Source of the DNA: Sulfuricurvum sp.
GTDB lineage: Bacteria; Campylobacterota; Campylobacteria; Campylobacterales; Sulfurimonadaceae
DNA length: 45,835 nucleotides
Direction of reading: 5' to 3'
Assembly (NCBI GenBank): GCA_028718525.1
Contig: JAQULP010000016.1
Location: 1 to 45,835 of the forward strand
Part shown: piece after piece, positions 15,244 through 23,315 of the stretch
Numbering within the stretch: position 1 is the stretch's first letter
How the letters are laid out: every line of letters starts with the position of its first letter
Position numbers and translations under genes: made by a program
Notes under the pieces: model-generated
What the model was told of the DNA's origin: nothing
What the model saw: only the letters and a program-made list of their open reading frames with translations
Database searches by the model: none

Positions 15244-15272
15244 TCCCCATTTTGCTGTAGTGCGGATGGGGA
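15244..15272. terminator. Hairpin between convergent genes
   Basis: TCCCCAT (15244-15250) and ATGGGGA (15266-15272) form a 7-bp stem with a 15-nt loop in the 50-bp gap between the ferredoxin gene and the convergent gene ending at 15286. It could end transcription from both sides, although T-runs are short. Confidence 0.4.
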
Positions 15273-15285
15273 AGTAAAATACCCT

Positions 15286-16335
15286 CTATTTTTTATCCAT
15301 GGCCTCCTTGGCCCCTTTGATCGCCCCTTGCATCGTTGATTTGGCGACACTCCACGCACGTACACCCATCGCTTTTGCTTCTTGAGCCGACTTGGAATTA
15401 AGAAGTTTGCTGCCCCGTTCCGAAACGGTGAGGGTGAGTTTGGAGAGGCGGTTGCGAAGGAGTTTGACGGTCTCTTTGGAGAGGTGTCTGAGTTCTTCGG
15501 AATCAAAACGTATTTCGCGGCTCAGATTCTCAAGCTTGGCAATGATAGCCGGAGAATTCCGGTTGCTGAGGGAGTGGATTACCTGGGCAAAAAGGGTATC
15601 GATATTATCGAGTTCTTCTTCAATGGTTTTGTACTCATCGCGGTAGAGGGCCTTTACCTCGTCCGGAACGTATAAGAGATATTGGTGGAATTTTTCGATC
15701 GATTTAAAAAGTGCCGTCCGGATTCCCAATAGAGTGCCGCGTAAAATCGTATCCGACTGGTTTGGCGTCGCTTCGGCAATATTCAGAGCACTTTGGAAGA
15801 TACTGGCGAGGATGCGGCGGATACGGACGGCATTGAGTACATTGGCATTGAGGGTTTCGAAGGTGATCTCTTTGATGATTTCATGGAGGGTATCTTCGAT
15901 GTCGGAGCCTTTTTCAAGGGTGGTAATGATGGCACTTTCAACCATCTCTTCAAGAATATCGAGCAGATCAACCGACTGGATTTTGATTTGATGAAGCTTT
16001 TCAAGCATCCCTTCATCCGAACCCATCATTTTTTCAAAGGTCTCAAAAAGGGAGTATTTCAAATGTTGCAACTCATCGCTTTTTCGATAGATGAGGCGTT
16101 CGATCCGTTCCTTCTGGGCGATGAGCGCTTCGAGCTCATCATGCAAAGAGAGGGTCTCTTCCTCGAGTATGGCACCGGTAAAGGTTTTGAGCTCCTGAAG
16201 GGTAAGCACGTCGGGCTGGAGAGAAAATTCGTTCTTTAATGCTTCGATGGAGAGAGAAATTTTCGCCTCCGTATCTTGATCGCTTGATGCTTTATAGCGT
16301 GTTTTGATTTCACGTTTAAGGGTTTCCAGATTCAT
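15286..16335 (-). CDS. Coiled-coil protein of unknown function
   Basis: This 349-residue protein is almost wholly helical and charged, with a likely coiled coil around 60-105 (LHDELEALIAQKERIERLIY) and another at 255-310 (IIAKLENLSREIRF, LRHLSKETVKLLRNRL). The C-terminus is a basic amphipathic tail (MQGAIKGAKEAMDKK) that could contact membrane. It has no Cys, signal peptide or transmembrane segment. I do not recognise the family with confidence. It may be one of the uncharacterised helical proteins common in sulfur-metabolising Campylobacterota. The nearest upstream gene on the same strand (DUF493) ends 32 bp away, so they may be co-transcribed. Confidence 0.75.
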   Translation of the reverse strand: MNLETLKREIKTRYKASSDQDTEAKISLSIEALKNEFSLQPDVLTLQELKTFTGAILEEETLSLHDELEALIAQKERIERLIYRKSDELQHLKYSLFETFEKMMGSDEGMLEKLHQIKIQSVDLLDILEEMVESAIITTLEKGSDIEDTLHEIIKEITFETLNANVLNAVRIRRILASIFQSALNIAEATPNQSDTILRGTLLGIRTALFKSIEKFHQYLLYVPDEVKALYRDEYKTIEEELDNIDTLFAQVIHSLSNRNSPAIIAKLENLSREIRFDSEELRHLSKETVKLLRNRLSKLTLTVSERGSKLLNSKSAQEAKAMGVRAWSVAKSTMQGAIKGAKEAMDKK

Positions 16336-16367
16336 AAAGTACTCCTTTGGTATATGGGACCGGGTAT

Positions 16368-16637
16368 CTATAATACCATTTTTATGTGCGGATGGGCTTT
16401 TAACGTTTCGTAAAAATAGGTTCGTTCATCTTCATTGTGGACGAGCAGCTCCAAGTTCATGCTAATGTATTTTCCCCCTTTGCTGACGTTTGAAGGGTTT
16501 AGGGAGTATGAACGCTGACCGATGACTTCCATGGCCGCAATTTCAATTCCGGCCCGTTCATAGGCTACAACTTTATAGCACCATGTGCACGGGTATTGCA
16601 ATTCAAGCTTTTGTGTTGTTTCGTTGATAATCACCAC
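16368..16637 (-). CDS. DUF493 (YbeD/HP0495-type) protein
   Basis: I set the start at the GTG at 16637, 5 nt after AGGAGG; an adjacent GTG at 16634 is also possible. The longer open frame from 16712 lies inside moaC and is not needed. The 89-residue product has the DUF493 ferredoxin-like fold signature: [13 protein letters not shown] near the N-terminus, a [13 protein letters not shown] strand and a [16 protein letters not shown] ending. Family members are small alpha-beta proteins of uncertain, possibly regulatory, function. The gene overlaps the 3' end of moaC by 35 bp, so the two are coupled. Confidence 0.8.
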   Translation of the reverse strand: MVIINETTQKLELQYPCTWCYKVVAYERAGIEIAAMEVIGQRSYSLNPSNVSKGGKYISMNLELLVHNEDERTYFYETLKAHPHIKMVL

Positions 16638-17088
16638 TTTTGCCTCCTGATTTGGTTTCGAGCTGAATAGGTCCGATAACCATCCCTTTGTCGATCGCTT
16701 TAAGCATATCATAAATCGTCAATAATCCGATACTGGTTCCGGTCAATGCTTCCATTTCAACCCCCGTTTGACCGCTGAGTTTAGCGGTAACGGTAAGACG
16801 GAACCCCGGAAGATCGGGAAACTCTTCGATATCGCAATGGACCCCGCTGAGGTTGAGGGGGTGGCACATCGGAATGATATCGCTTGTTTTTTTCGTCCCC
16901 ATGATGGCTGCAATCACGGCGGTTTGAAGCACGGGCCCTTTCTTGGCCGTCTGGTTGACAACGGCGTCAAACGCTGCTTGGCTCATCCGGATAAGGCCGC
17001 TGGCTACAGCGACGCGGGTGGTGGTGTTTTTATCGGAGACATCGACCATCTTGGGTCGGTCACGTTCATCGAGGTGGGTTAGATTCAT
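16603..17088 (-). CDS. moaC: Cyclic pyranopterin monophosphate synthase MoaC
   Basis: MoaC converts the MoaA product into cyclic pyranopterin monophosphate, the first stable intermediate of molybdenum cofactor synthesis. The 161-residue length is typical. Conserved parts are the PMCHPL block (residues 73-78), GVEMEALTG (109-117) and [11 protein letters not shown] (126-136). Lys 50, Asp 127 and Lys 130 match the catalytic residues K51, D128 and K131 of E. coli MoaC. The gene lies about 1.4 kb from the molybdoenzyme cluster, and mobA follows 1.1 kb further on, so cofactor genes cluster with their user. Confidence 0.95.
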   Translation of the reverse strand: MNLTHLDERDRPKMVDVSDKNTTTRVAVASGLIRMSQAAFDAVVNQTAKKGPVLQTAVIAAIMGTKKTSDIIPMCHPLNLSGVHCDIEEFPDLPGFRLTVTAKLSGQTGVEMEALTGTSIGLLTIYDMLKAIDKGMVIGPIQLETKSGGKSGDYQRNNTKA

Positions 17089-17365
17089 GCTTATCTCTTG
17101 CTAATTCTTTTAGTTATTATAGCTTAGAGTTGTAAATTCAAGAGTGATTAAAAAATAAACACATCGGGAACAAAAATTGGGCTATAGTTTTGCCATGAGA
17201 TTTTGGTCGTGCAAACGTGCATATAAATCCGAGATCCTCATAACCTCCTTCAAGATTCAATCGAGCTGTTCTGGTTATGATGACAACATGATCAGAACAA
17301 TCTTTTCGCTATACAATAAATTCAAACAAATCAGCCATAAAAGGGCATGGAAGAAAGGGGAAAAA

Positions 17366-18247
17366 ATGCAAAATTTAGTGCGAAGTTATGCCGCGAATGC
17401 CCCGTTAATTGAAAAATTTATCCTTACTTCGTTAGGCAGGGTCAGTCTAAAAACGTTTAACGTTCAATTAGCCGAACGGCTGTTTAAAACCTTTCCGAGT
17501 CTGGAACTCCTCTATAAATGCGATGAGGGATTTGTCCAAAATTCTCCCAACATCTATTCCGATCATGAGGAGGGGCACCATGCCGGAGTGGATCGCAGCT
17601 ATCTGGTCGATGAGGTAGCCATCCAAAAAGGGTATCACGTGAGTGAGCCTTATATTTCGACGACAACCGGCCATTTATGCATCACAGTAGTGTATGCCCA
17701 GAGCGACGGGTACCTTTTCCTCGATTTTCGCATTCGGAAATTGTTGGAACGTTTTGATCTGATTGAGAAAAACGATGTATTCAAACGCCTCAACCGCTCA
17801 TCCTACGCCATTATCGGAGGGGGACTCCTGTTTTTCGGCGTATTTGTCGTATTGTACGGGTTTTATACCTTTGGCGGTTATCTGTTCGGTGTAGAGGCAT
17901 TAAATATTGATGCGGTCTTTAAACCGATTATTGCCCTTACGCTGGGGCTGGCCGTTTATGATCTGGGCAAAACGATTTTTGAGCAGGAGGTACTTCCGAA
18001 AACGCAGCATGTGAGTGAAACGTTTAACGCGAAAACCCTGCTCAATTTCTCGGTATCGATTATTATTGCCTTGCTGATCGAAGCGCTCCTGGTCGTCTTT
18101 AAAATTTCAATCCATAATTATAAAGATCTCCCTTACGCATCGACGCTGATTGCAGCATTGTCCTTTTTGTTATTGGTCTTTGCAATCTTTATTTATTTGG
18201 TCCGCAAAAGCGAGAAAGAGCCTCGTGATATTCGTGCGGATGATTGA
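17366..18247 (+). CDS. Membrane protein with Cache-like sensor region, no output domain
   Basis: I start at the ATG at 17366 (GAAAGGGG ribosome binding site) rather than the long frame from 17177. The 293-residue product has an N-terminal soluble region (about 1-135) like a Cache/PDC sensor fold (FPSLELLYKCDEGFV, YISTTTGHLCITVVYAQ, GYLFLDFRI). Then come about four transmembrane helices (about 150-175, 190-210, 230-255, 262-285) and a charged tail. No signalling domain follows. This combination resembles membrane regulators that act by protein contact. Function is unknown. Its last 59 bp overlap the end of the convergent mobA. Confidence 0.7.
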   Translation: MQNLVRSYAANAPLIEKFILTSLGRVSLKTFNVQLAERLFKTFPSLELLYKCDEGFVQNSPNIYSDHEEGHHAGVDRSYLVDEVAIQKGYHVSEPYISTTTGHLCITVVYAQSDGYLFLDFRIRKLLERFDLIEKNDVFKRLNRSSYAIIGGGLLFFGVFVVLYGFYTFGGYLFGVEALNIDAVFKPIIALTLGLAVYDLGKTIFEQEVLPKTQHVSETFNAKTLLNFSVSIIIALLIEALLVVFKISIHNYKDLPYASTLIAALSFLLLVFAIFIYLVRKSEKEPRDIRADD

Positions 18248-18773
18248 GATTCGCAAAAGGGGCTTCATCGTCAAACTCGACGTATCGCGTCCGGTGCGAC
18301 GCGAGGAGTTTACCCAGCCGGTGATCCCCCTCCCGTAACATCCGTTCAAACTCTTGTGCCAAAGAGCGGTGATAGATTCCACATAAAGGGTGGCTTCCCG
18401 TACCCGTTTTGGCGATAACCGCATCCAATCCTTCATCATCCATCTCCAGCATAGCCTGAAAAACCTCTCTCCCGACAAAAGGGGTATCGACGCTGAGAAC
18501 CATAATACGCTCATCCGAAGTACGGTTAAAGGCGCTTACAAACCCGGCGGTAGGGGCAAAATCGACCTCTACAGGATCAAGGATAAAATCGGCTTCGAAA
18601 TTAAATTTGTCGGCAGATTTGGTTGAGACCGAAACCCGGGTGAACAATCTGCCAAGACGGTCGTGTTGAAACTGCGTCAACGTGGGGAATCCGCCGAAAG
18701 GGAGGAGCGATTTGTCTTCTCCCATCCGCGAACTTTTCCCTCCGGCAAAAAGGATACAGTGGATGTCAAACAC
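18189..18773 (-). CDS. mobA: Molybdenum cofactor guanylyltransferase MobA
   Basis: MobA attaches GMP to molybdopterin to give the guanine dinucleotide cofactor used by all DMSO-reductase-family enzymes, such as the one encoded at 7823. The 194-residue protein starts with the nucleotidyltransferase signature FAGGKSSRMGEDKSLLPF (residues 8-25) and has the LSVDTPFV block near 93-100, with the metal-binding Asp, and SHPLCGIY near 125-132. A C-terminal FANLNHPHEY matches the N-x-N-x-P/H-E ending of the family. The 3' end overlaps the convergent membrane-protein gene by 59 bp. Confidence 0.92.
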   Translation of the reverse strand: MFDIHCILFAGGKSSRMGEDKSLLPFGGFPTLTQFQHDRLGRLFTRVSVSTKSADKFNFEADFILDPVEVDFAPTAGFVSAFNRTSDERIMVLSVDTPFVGREVFQAMLEMDDEGLDAVIAKTGTGSHPLCGIYHRSLAQEFERMLREGDHRLGKLLASHRTRYVEFDDEAPFANLNHPHEYHEALSRFCGPNK

Positions 18774-18832
18774 AATGGCCTCCCATTCAAGTTAAATTTC
18801 TGTGTAGAACCGTATTGGCAAACGGCATTGTA

Positions 18833-19948
18833 TCATGACCAGGTGATGCAGGTAATTTCAGCCTGCGATCCCAACCGCATCGGGGGACCCCAAAAACCGA
18901 TCCCGCTGTTAACGTAAATATGGCGGTTGTTTCCCAGGGAGTGGAGCCCTTTGAGATAAGGCTGCGCCAGGGAGACCAGATAGCCAAACGGCCATATTTG
19001 CCCGCCGTGAGTATGTCCGCTGAGGATCAGCGAAGGGGTGAAGTCTTCAAGAAAATCGATATATTTGGGTTGATGGGCAAGCAGAAGCGTCGGCGCATCG
19101 GGGGGAATACCCCTCATAGCCTCGGTGATATCGGGGATATGCGTATTCGCACGGTATCCGAAAAGATCGTATACACCGGCAACGTAGAAATCTTCCACGT
19201 GAACCGAACTGTTTTGGAGTACATGAATCCCGATACTTGTAAGGTAGGAAATGGTAGCCTGAATGTCATGGAAATACTCGTGGTTTCCTACTACATAATA
19301 GGTTCCGAAACGGCTTTTGAGATGGCGGAATTCATTGACCGCCTCTTTGAGTCGGTCGATATGGGCATCGCTGAGGTCCCCCGTGATGGCTACCAGATCG
19401 GGATTCAGCGCATTGATCGTGGTGACGCTGCGGGCGACAAAGGCTTGATCGATCAACCCGCCGAGATGAAGGTCGCTGATTTGGACGATCCGATAGCTGT
19501 TTCCACCAAAGCGGTTTTGTGCCGCTTTGACGTAGGTGACTGCCGGTTCTTTGGACCCCTCCGCTATCCCCGCACCGATATAGGCACTTCCGAGTGTCAG
19601 AAAGCCCAAATCGGTAGAGCGTTTAAAAAAACTCCGTTTCTTTTCATCAAACGGGGCTAGCCTTTGCAGGAGATGAAGGAGTTCGTAAAAGATAATCCCC
19701 ATAAACAGGACAAACCCGATGCCGATACTCAACGAGAGGAAAAAATAGAGAAATTTCGGGGGGCTGAGAAGATAGCGGCTGGCCAGATATCCCGCAATGG
19801 CAGCCAGATTGGCTATCAGCAGGTATTTGAGTATCCTGCGGGTAGAGGGGCGGATATGCAGATGATTGACGACACGGGTATAGGCCAACGAGTGGACCAG
19901 GGCAAAAAATACGGTAATAAGAAGAGGAAAAAGGATAGGGGTACTCAT
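18833..19948 (-). CDS. Membrane-anchored calcineurin-like metallophosphoesterase
   Basis: The N-terminal 125 residues hold about four transmembrane helices (about 5-25, 38-60, 67-95, 112-128). The rest is a metallophosphoesterase of the YaeI/YkuE type. Metal-binding motifs are all present: ISDLHLGG (D159, H161), ITGDLSD (D191), GNHEY (N222, H223), LAHQPK and SGHTHGGQ. Relatives in E. coli and Bacillus act on lipid or cell-envelope phosphates, for example UDP-diacylglucosamine-like or lipoteichoic substrates. The substrate here is unknown. I chose the ATG at 19948; a TTG at 19966 is in frame, and neither has a clear ribosome binding site. Confidence 0.88.
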   Translation of the reverse strand: MSTPILFPLLITVFFALVHSLAYTRVVNHLHIRPSTRRILKYLLIANLAAIAGYLASRYLLSPPKFLYFFLSLSIGIGFVLFMGIIFYELLHLLQRLAPFDEKKRSFFKRSTDLGFLTLGSAYIGAGIAEGSKEPAVTYVKAAQNRFGGNSYRIVQISDLHLGGLIDQAFVARSVTTINALNPDLVAITGDLSDAHIDRLKEAVNEFRHLKSRFGTYYVVGNHEYFHDIQATISYLTSIGIHVLQNSSVHVEDFYVAGVYDLFGYRANTHIPDITEAMRGIPPDAPTLLLAHQPKYIDFLEDFTPSLILSGHTHGGQIWPFGYLVSLAQPYLKGLHSLGNNRHIYVNSGIGFWGPPMRLGSQAEITCITWS

Positions 19949-19988
19949 AGGGATATTGTAACGCAAAGATTGTGAATCCGCTTGGGAA

Positions 19989-20032
19989 CGTCTCTCCTCC
20001 CGAGAGGGGAGGTCGGCGGAAGAGGAGAGACG
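19989..20032 (-). terminator. Hairpin after DUF2780 gene
   Basis: CGTCTCTCCTC (19989-19999) and GAGGAGAGACG (20022-20032) form a perfect 11-bp stem enclosing a 22-nt loop that itself is GC-rich. It lies 6 bp beyond the stop of the gene ending at 20038 and before the next gene on the same strand. Confidence 0.55.
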
Positions 20033-20037
20033 GGTAA

Positions 20038-20499
20038 TTACTGGGCGAAGGCAGCCGCGAGGATTTTATCCATGCTCGGTTTTGCACCGTCTTGAAGGTA
20101 TTGGAGTACCATCGGTGAGAATTTTTCGATCATGGAAGCATCCATCCCTAAAAAGGAGAACTGCGAGGTGACATCTCCTACCCCAAGCATCCCCGCAGGA
20201 GCTGCGGAGAGGAGGGTTTTGGCTTGAGGAACCTGCTTGGTAAGCGTCGTGAAATCAGCCGGTTTCATGTTCCCTTTTGCGTCATTGATGATGGCCGCCG
20301 TTCCCCCGACCGCTTGAGTCGGAGTGACCCCCAGGGTGCTGGTAATGTTTTTAATCAACGGGTTAGAGGTGAGCTTCTCATCAACGACCGGGGTTAGGAC
20401 TTGCGTGACGGGCGCTACGGTTTGCATAACTGAACCGAAGTCGAAAGCGTTGGCGTTGGAAATCAACAGTAATAAAGAAGCGAGAGCAAATGAACGCAT
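20038..20499 (-). CDS. Exported DUF2780-type protein (VcgC/VcgE-like)
   Basis: I use the ATG at 20499, which has a GGAGAA ribosome binding site and begins a signal peptide (MRSFALASLLLLISNANA). The open frame further upstream has no support. The 153-residue product is a small helical exported protein with the layout of DUF2780: a middle stretch beginning NPLIKNITSTLGVTPTQAVG, then GMLGVGDVTSQFSFLGMDAS and a C-terminal LQYLQDGAKPSMDKIL. The function of this family is unknown. The gene is divergent from the YpfJ-like protease gene, 126 bp away. Confidence 0.75.
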   Translation of the reverse strand: MRSFALASLLLLISNANAFDFGSVMQTVAPVTQVLTPVVDEKLTSNPLIKNITSTLGVTPTQAVGGTAAIINDAKGNMKPADFTTLTKQVPQAKTLLSAAPAGMLGVGDVTSQFSFLGMDASMIEKFSPMVLQYLQDGAKPSMDKILAAAFAQ

Positions 20500-20625
20500 A
20501 GAATTCTCCGATAAAAATTTCTGTATTATACGCCCAATCAGTATAATAACGGCTATATCGACGTGCGAAAACAGACTGAAAACAAGGCTCAGAAAACGGA
20601 GCCGGAGCATGAACAAGGCGGCAGA

Positions 20626-21510
20626 ATGAAATGGGAAGATCTAAAGCGCAGCGGCAATATTGAGGATCTGCGCTCTCAAGGCGCAGGAGGACGGATGAAC
20701 TTCGGCAGCGGAAGGGCAAATCTGCTGATCCCGGTTATCCGTTTTTTGATGGGGAGCACAATCGGAAGGGTCATCCTCGTGATAGGGATCATCGCTTATT
20801 TCATGGGGTATAACCCCCTCACATTGCTCGATCAAGGGGCAAATTCGGTAACGGAACAGGTTGCCGACCCGCACAAAGAGGAGCGTTCCGTCCAGTTTGT
20901 CTCTGCCGTTTTGGGAGAGACCGAAGCGGTCTGGGGAAAGGTATTTGCAACGCAGGGGATGGACTATCAAGAACCGAAACTCGTATTGTTTCGCGGAAGT
21001 GTCCAAAGCGGCTGCGGATATGCCAGTGCGCAGGTGGGACCGTTTTACTGTCCAACGGATCAGAAAGTGTATCTGGATCTGCGCTTTTTCGATGAACTCT
21101 CCCGACGTCACAATGCCCCCGGAGATTTTGCCCAAGCGTACGTGATTGCCCATGAGATTGGACACCATGTCCAACATCAGCTCGGGACACTGGACAAAGC
21201 GCACAGTGTACAAAAAAGATCAAACGGGAACCAAGGGAATGCCGTACAGGTGAAAGTGGAGCTACAGGCCGATTGCTACGCCGGAGTATGGGCCTACCAC
21301 ACCCAAAAAGAGAGGGCGGTACTCGAAGAGGGGGATATCGAAGAGGCGCTGAATGCCGCCAGTCAGATCGGCGACGACACTCTCCAAAAACAATCACATG
21401 GGTATGTCGTCCCCGACGCGTTTACCCACGGAACGTCGGCTCAGCGGATGGAGTGGTTTAAACGGGGATTTGAGAAAGGGACGTTGGAAGGGTGTGATAC
21501 GGGGGTGTAA
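20626..21510 (+). CDS. YpfJ-like membrane-anchored zinc metalloprotease
   Basis: I place the start at 20626 because the family has a conserved N-terminus (MKWEDLKRSGNIEDLR here) and the frame upstream adds only unrelated charged residues. A single transmembrane helix (about 45-61) follows. The catalytic zinc motif HEIGHH is at 176-181. Further conserved elements are SGCGYASAQVGPFYCP (128-143) and ELQADCYAGVWA, which supplies the third zinc ligand Glu. Members of this neutral zinc metallopeptidase family (PF04228) have no well-defined substrate. The stop lies 11 bp from the end of convergent leuC, with a small GGGGT/ACCCC stem at 21502-21514. Confidence 0.9.
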   Translation: MKWEDLKRSGNIEDLRSQGAGGRMNFGSGRANLLIPVIRFLMGSTIGRVILVIGIIAYFMGYNPLTLLDQGANSVTEQVADPHKEERSVQFVSAVLGETEAVWGKVFATQGMDYQEPKLVLFRGSVQSGCGYASAQVGPFYCPTDQKVYLDLRFFDELSRRHNAPGDFAQAYVIAHEIGHHVQHQLGTLDKAHSVQKRSNGNQGNAVQVKVELQADCYAGVWAYHTQKERAVLEEGDIEEALNAASQIGDDTLQKQSHGYVVPDAFTHGTSAQRMEWFKRGFEKGTLEGCDTGV

Positions 21511-21521
21511 CCCCAGAGAGG

Positions 21522-22790
21522 TTATTTGATCGTTGCCGGATCGGTGATGTATCCCGTAATTGCCGAAGCGGCCGCAACGGCGGAGTTTGCCAAATAGACT
21601 TTGGATGAGCGTGAACCCATGCGTCCGACGAAGTTACGGTTGGTCGTAGAGACGGCGACCTCATTGTCACCCAAGATCCCCATGTATCCGCCCAGACACG
21701 CACCGCAGGTCGGATTGGAGACGACGCCGCCCGCATCGATGATGATGTCCATGTAGCCGAGGCGGGTCGCTTCGCGTGCGATACGCTGTGTCCCCGGAGT
21801 GACGATCAAACGGACATCCGGATGAACCCGTTTCCCTTTTAGGATTTCAGCGGCGATTTTGAGGTCGCTCAAACGGCCGTTGGTACAGCTTCCGATGAAA
21901 GCCTGATCGACTTTGATATTGTCGCTGACCGCTTGGCTGAGGCTGTGGCCGTTGGACGGCAAGAACGGATAGGCGATAACCGGTTCGAGGGCCGCGACAT
22001 CGATTTCGAGTACCTGAACGTAAGTGGCATCCTCATCCGAATAGTGGATTTTCGGCTCACGCGCCAGCGGTTTGTCGGCCAAAAATTCCGCCGTGATCTC
22101 ATCATACGCGACAATACCGCTTTTGGCTCCCGCTTCGATCGCCATGTTACACATGCTGAAACGGTCGTCCATGGTCAGATACTGGATCGTGTCGCCGGTA
22201 AATTCGAGGGTACGGTAGAGGGCTCCGTCGACGCCGATCATCCGGATCACTTCGAGGATGATATCTTTTCCGGTCGTATAGGTTCCCGGTTTACCGCTGA
22301 GGACGACTTTGATCGATTCGGGAACTTTGAACCAGTTGCCTCCGGTGATCATCGCAAACGCCAAGTCGGTTGACCCCATTCCGGTAGAGAAAGCGCCGAG
22401 CGCTCCGTGGGTACAGGTGTGCGAGTCGGCACCGATAATGACGTCACCCGGAACAACCAACCCTTTTTCCGGAAGGAGGGCATGCTCAATCCCCATATCT
22501 TTTTCGTCAAAGAAGTTTTTCATGGCGTGTTTTTTGGCAAAATCGCGGCTGATGCGGGCCTGATTCGCCGATGCGATATCTTTGGCCGGGATAAAGTGGT
22601 CGAGAACGATTGAAAAACCGTCCGGATTGGCAAGTTTTGTGGCTCCCGAATCTTCGAACGCTTTGATCGAGATCGGAGTGGTGATGTCGTTTCCGATGAC
22701 CATATCGATCGGAGAACGGACGATTTCACCGGCATACACGGCACGGCCTACGTGCTCGGAGAATATTTTTTCAGTAATGGTTTGGCGCAT
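21522..22790 (-). CDS. leuC: 3-isopropylmalate dehydratase large subunit
   Basis: LeuC with LeuD isomerises 2-isopropylmalate to 3-isopropylmalate in leucine synthesis. At 422 residues it is the shorter, type 2 form of the family. The [4Fe-4S] ligands are C302 (GSCTNGR), C362 and C365 (NPTCGACLGG). GADSHTCTHGALG (120-132) and GSTDLAFAM are the usual aconitase-family blocks. An AAGG ribosome binding site precedes the ATG. leuD is not beside it on either side, so the small subunit is encoded elsewhere. Confidence 0.95.
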   Translation of the reverse strand: MRQTITEKIFSEHVGRAVYAGEIVRSPIDMVIGNDITTPISIKAFEDSGATKLANPDGFSIVLDHFIPAKDIASANQARISRDFAKKHAMKNFFDEKDMGIEHALLPEKGLVVPGDVIIGADSHTCTHGALGAFSTGMGSTDLAFAMITGGNWFKVPESIKVVLSGKPGTYTTGKDIILEVIRMIGVDGALYRTLEFTGDTIQYLTMDDRFSMCNMAIEAGAKSGIVAYDEITAEFLADKPLAREPKIHYSDEDATYVQVLEIDVAALEPVIAYPFLPSNGHSLSQAVSDNIKVDQAFIGSCTNGRLSDLKIAAEILKGKRVHPDVRLIVTPGTQRIAREATRLGYMDIIIDAGGVVSNPTCGACLGGYMGILGDNEVAVSTTNRNFVGRMGSRSSKVYLANSAVAAASAITGYITDPATIK

Positions 22791-22876
22791 AAGAGTTACC
22801 TTGTCTAGGGCTAAATAATGGGGCGATTATACCATACTGAGCCTTAGCATTTTGGATATATTTCGGGTGCAGAGGT

Positions 22877-22882
22877 TATAAT
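22877..22882 (+). promoter_or_regulatory. Candidate -10 box of ArsC-like gene
   Basis: A perfect TATAAT lies 24 bp before the ATG at 22906, giving a leader of roughly 15-20 nt with a GGAG ribosome binding site. Confidence 0.5.
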
Positions 22883-22905
22883 AGCCGGTAAAAACGGAGA
22901 AAATA

Positions 22906-23250
22906 ATGGTAACTATCTGGCACAATCCAAAATGTTCGAAATCACGCGAAGCTTTAAAGCTTCTGGAAGAGAAAAACAGCGCTTTAGCGGTATTTAAGTA
23001 CCTCGATACTCCCCCATCACGCGGCGAAATTGAGGAATTGCTCCAAAAACTCGGGATTTCGGCACGGGAACTGATGCGTACGAAAGAGGATTTGTACAAA
23101 GAACTCGGTTTGGCCAAAGTAGACGATGAATCCGCACTGATCGATGCCCTTGCGGCGCATCCGAAACTTATCGAGCGTCCGATCCTGATTGAGGGGAACC
23201 GTGCCGTGATCGGACGTCCGGTCGAGAAAGTGATCGCGTTTCTCGGATGA
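22906..23250 (+). CDS. ArsC-family arsenate-reductase-like protein
   Basis: The 114-residue protein has the thioredoxin-like fold of glutaredoxin-dependent ArsC. HNPKCSKSR carries the nucleophilic Cys at 10, and Arg 58, Arg 91 (ERPILI) and Arg 104 (IGRP) line up with C12, R60, R94 and R107 of E. coli ArsC. All catalytic residues are therefore present. However, no arsenite pump or ArsR gene is nearby, and many bacteria carry YfgD-type paralogues with no proven role in arsenic resistance, so I leave the symbol open. Confidence 0.88.
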   Translation: MVTIWHNPKCSKSREALKLLEEKNSALAVFKYLDTPPSRGEIEELLQKLGISARELMRTKEDLYKELGLAKVDDESALIDALAAHPKLIERPILIEGNRAVIGRPVEKVIAFLG

Positions 23251-23315
23251 GCCAGAGGGCAGCTATAGGTATAGGGGAGTCTGAGATCCTTACACTCGAT
23301 ACAAAGGAAGAATAG

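Noticed and set aside
16638-16712. A longer start for the DUF493 gene
   Set aside because: The extra residues lie wholly inside moaC and do not match the family; the GTG at 16637 has AGGAGG just ahead.
18920-19660. A 246-codon frame on the plus strand
   Set aside because: It is antisense to the metallophosphoesterase, whose motifs are complete, and its product has no domain.
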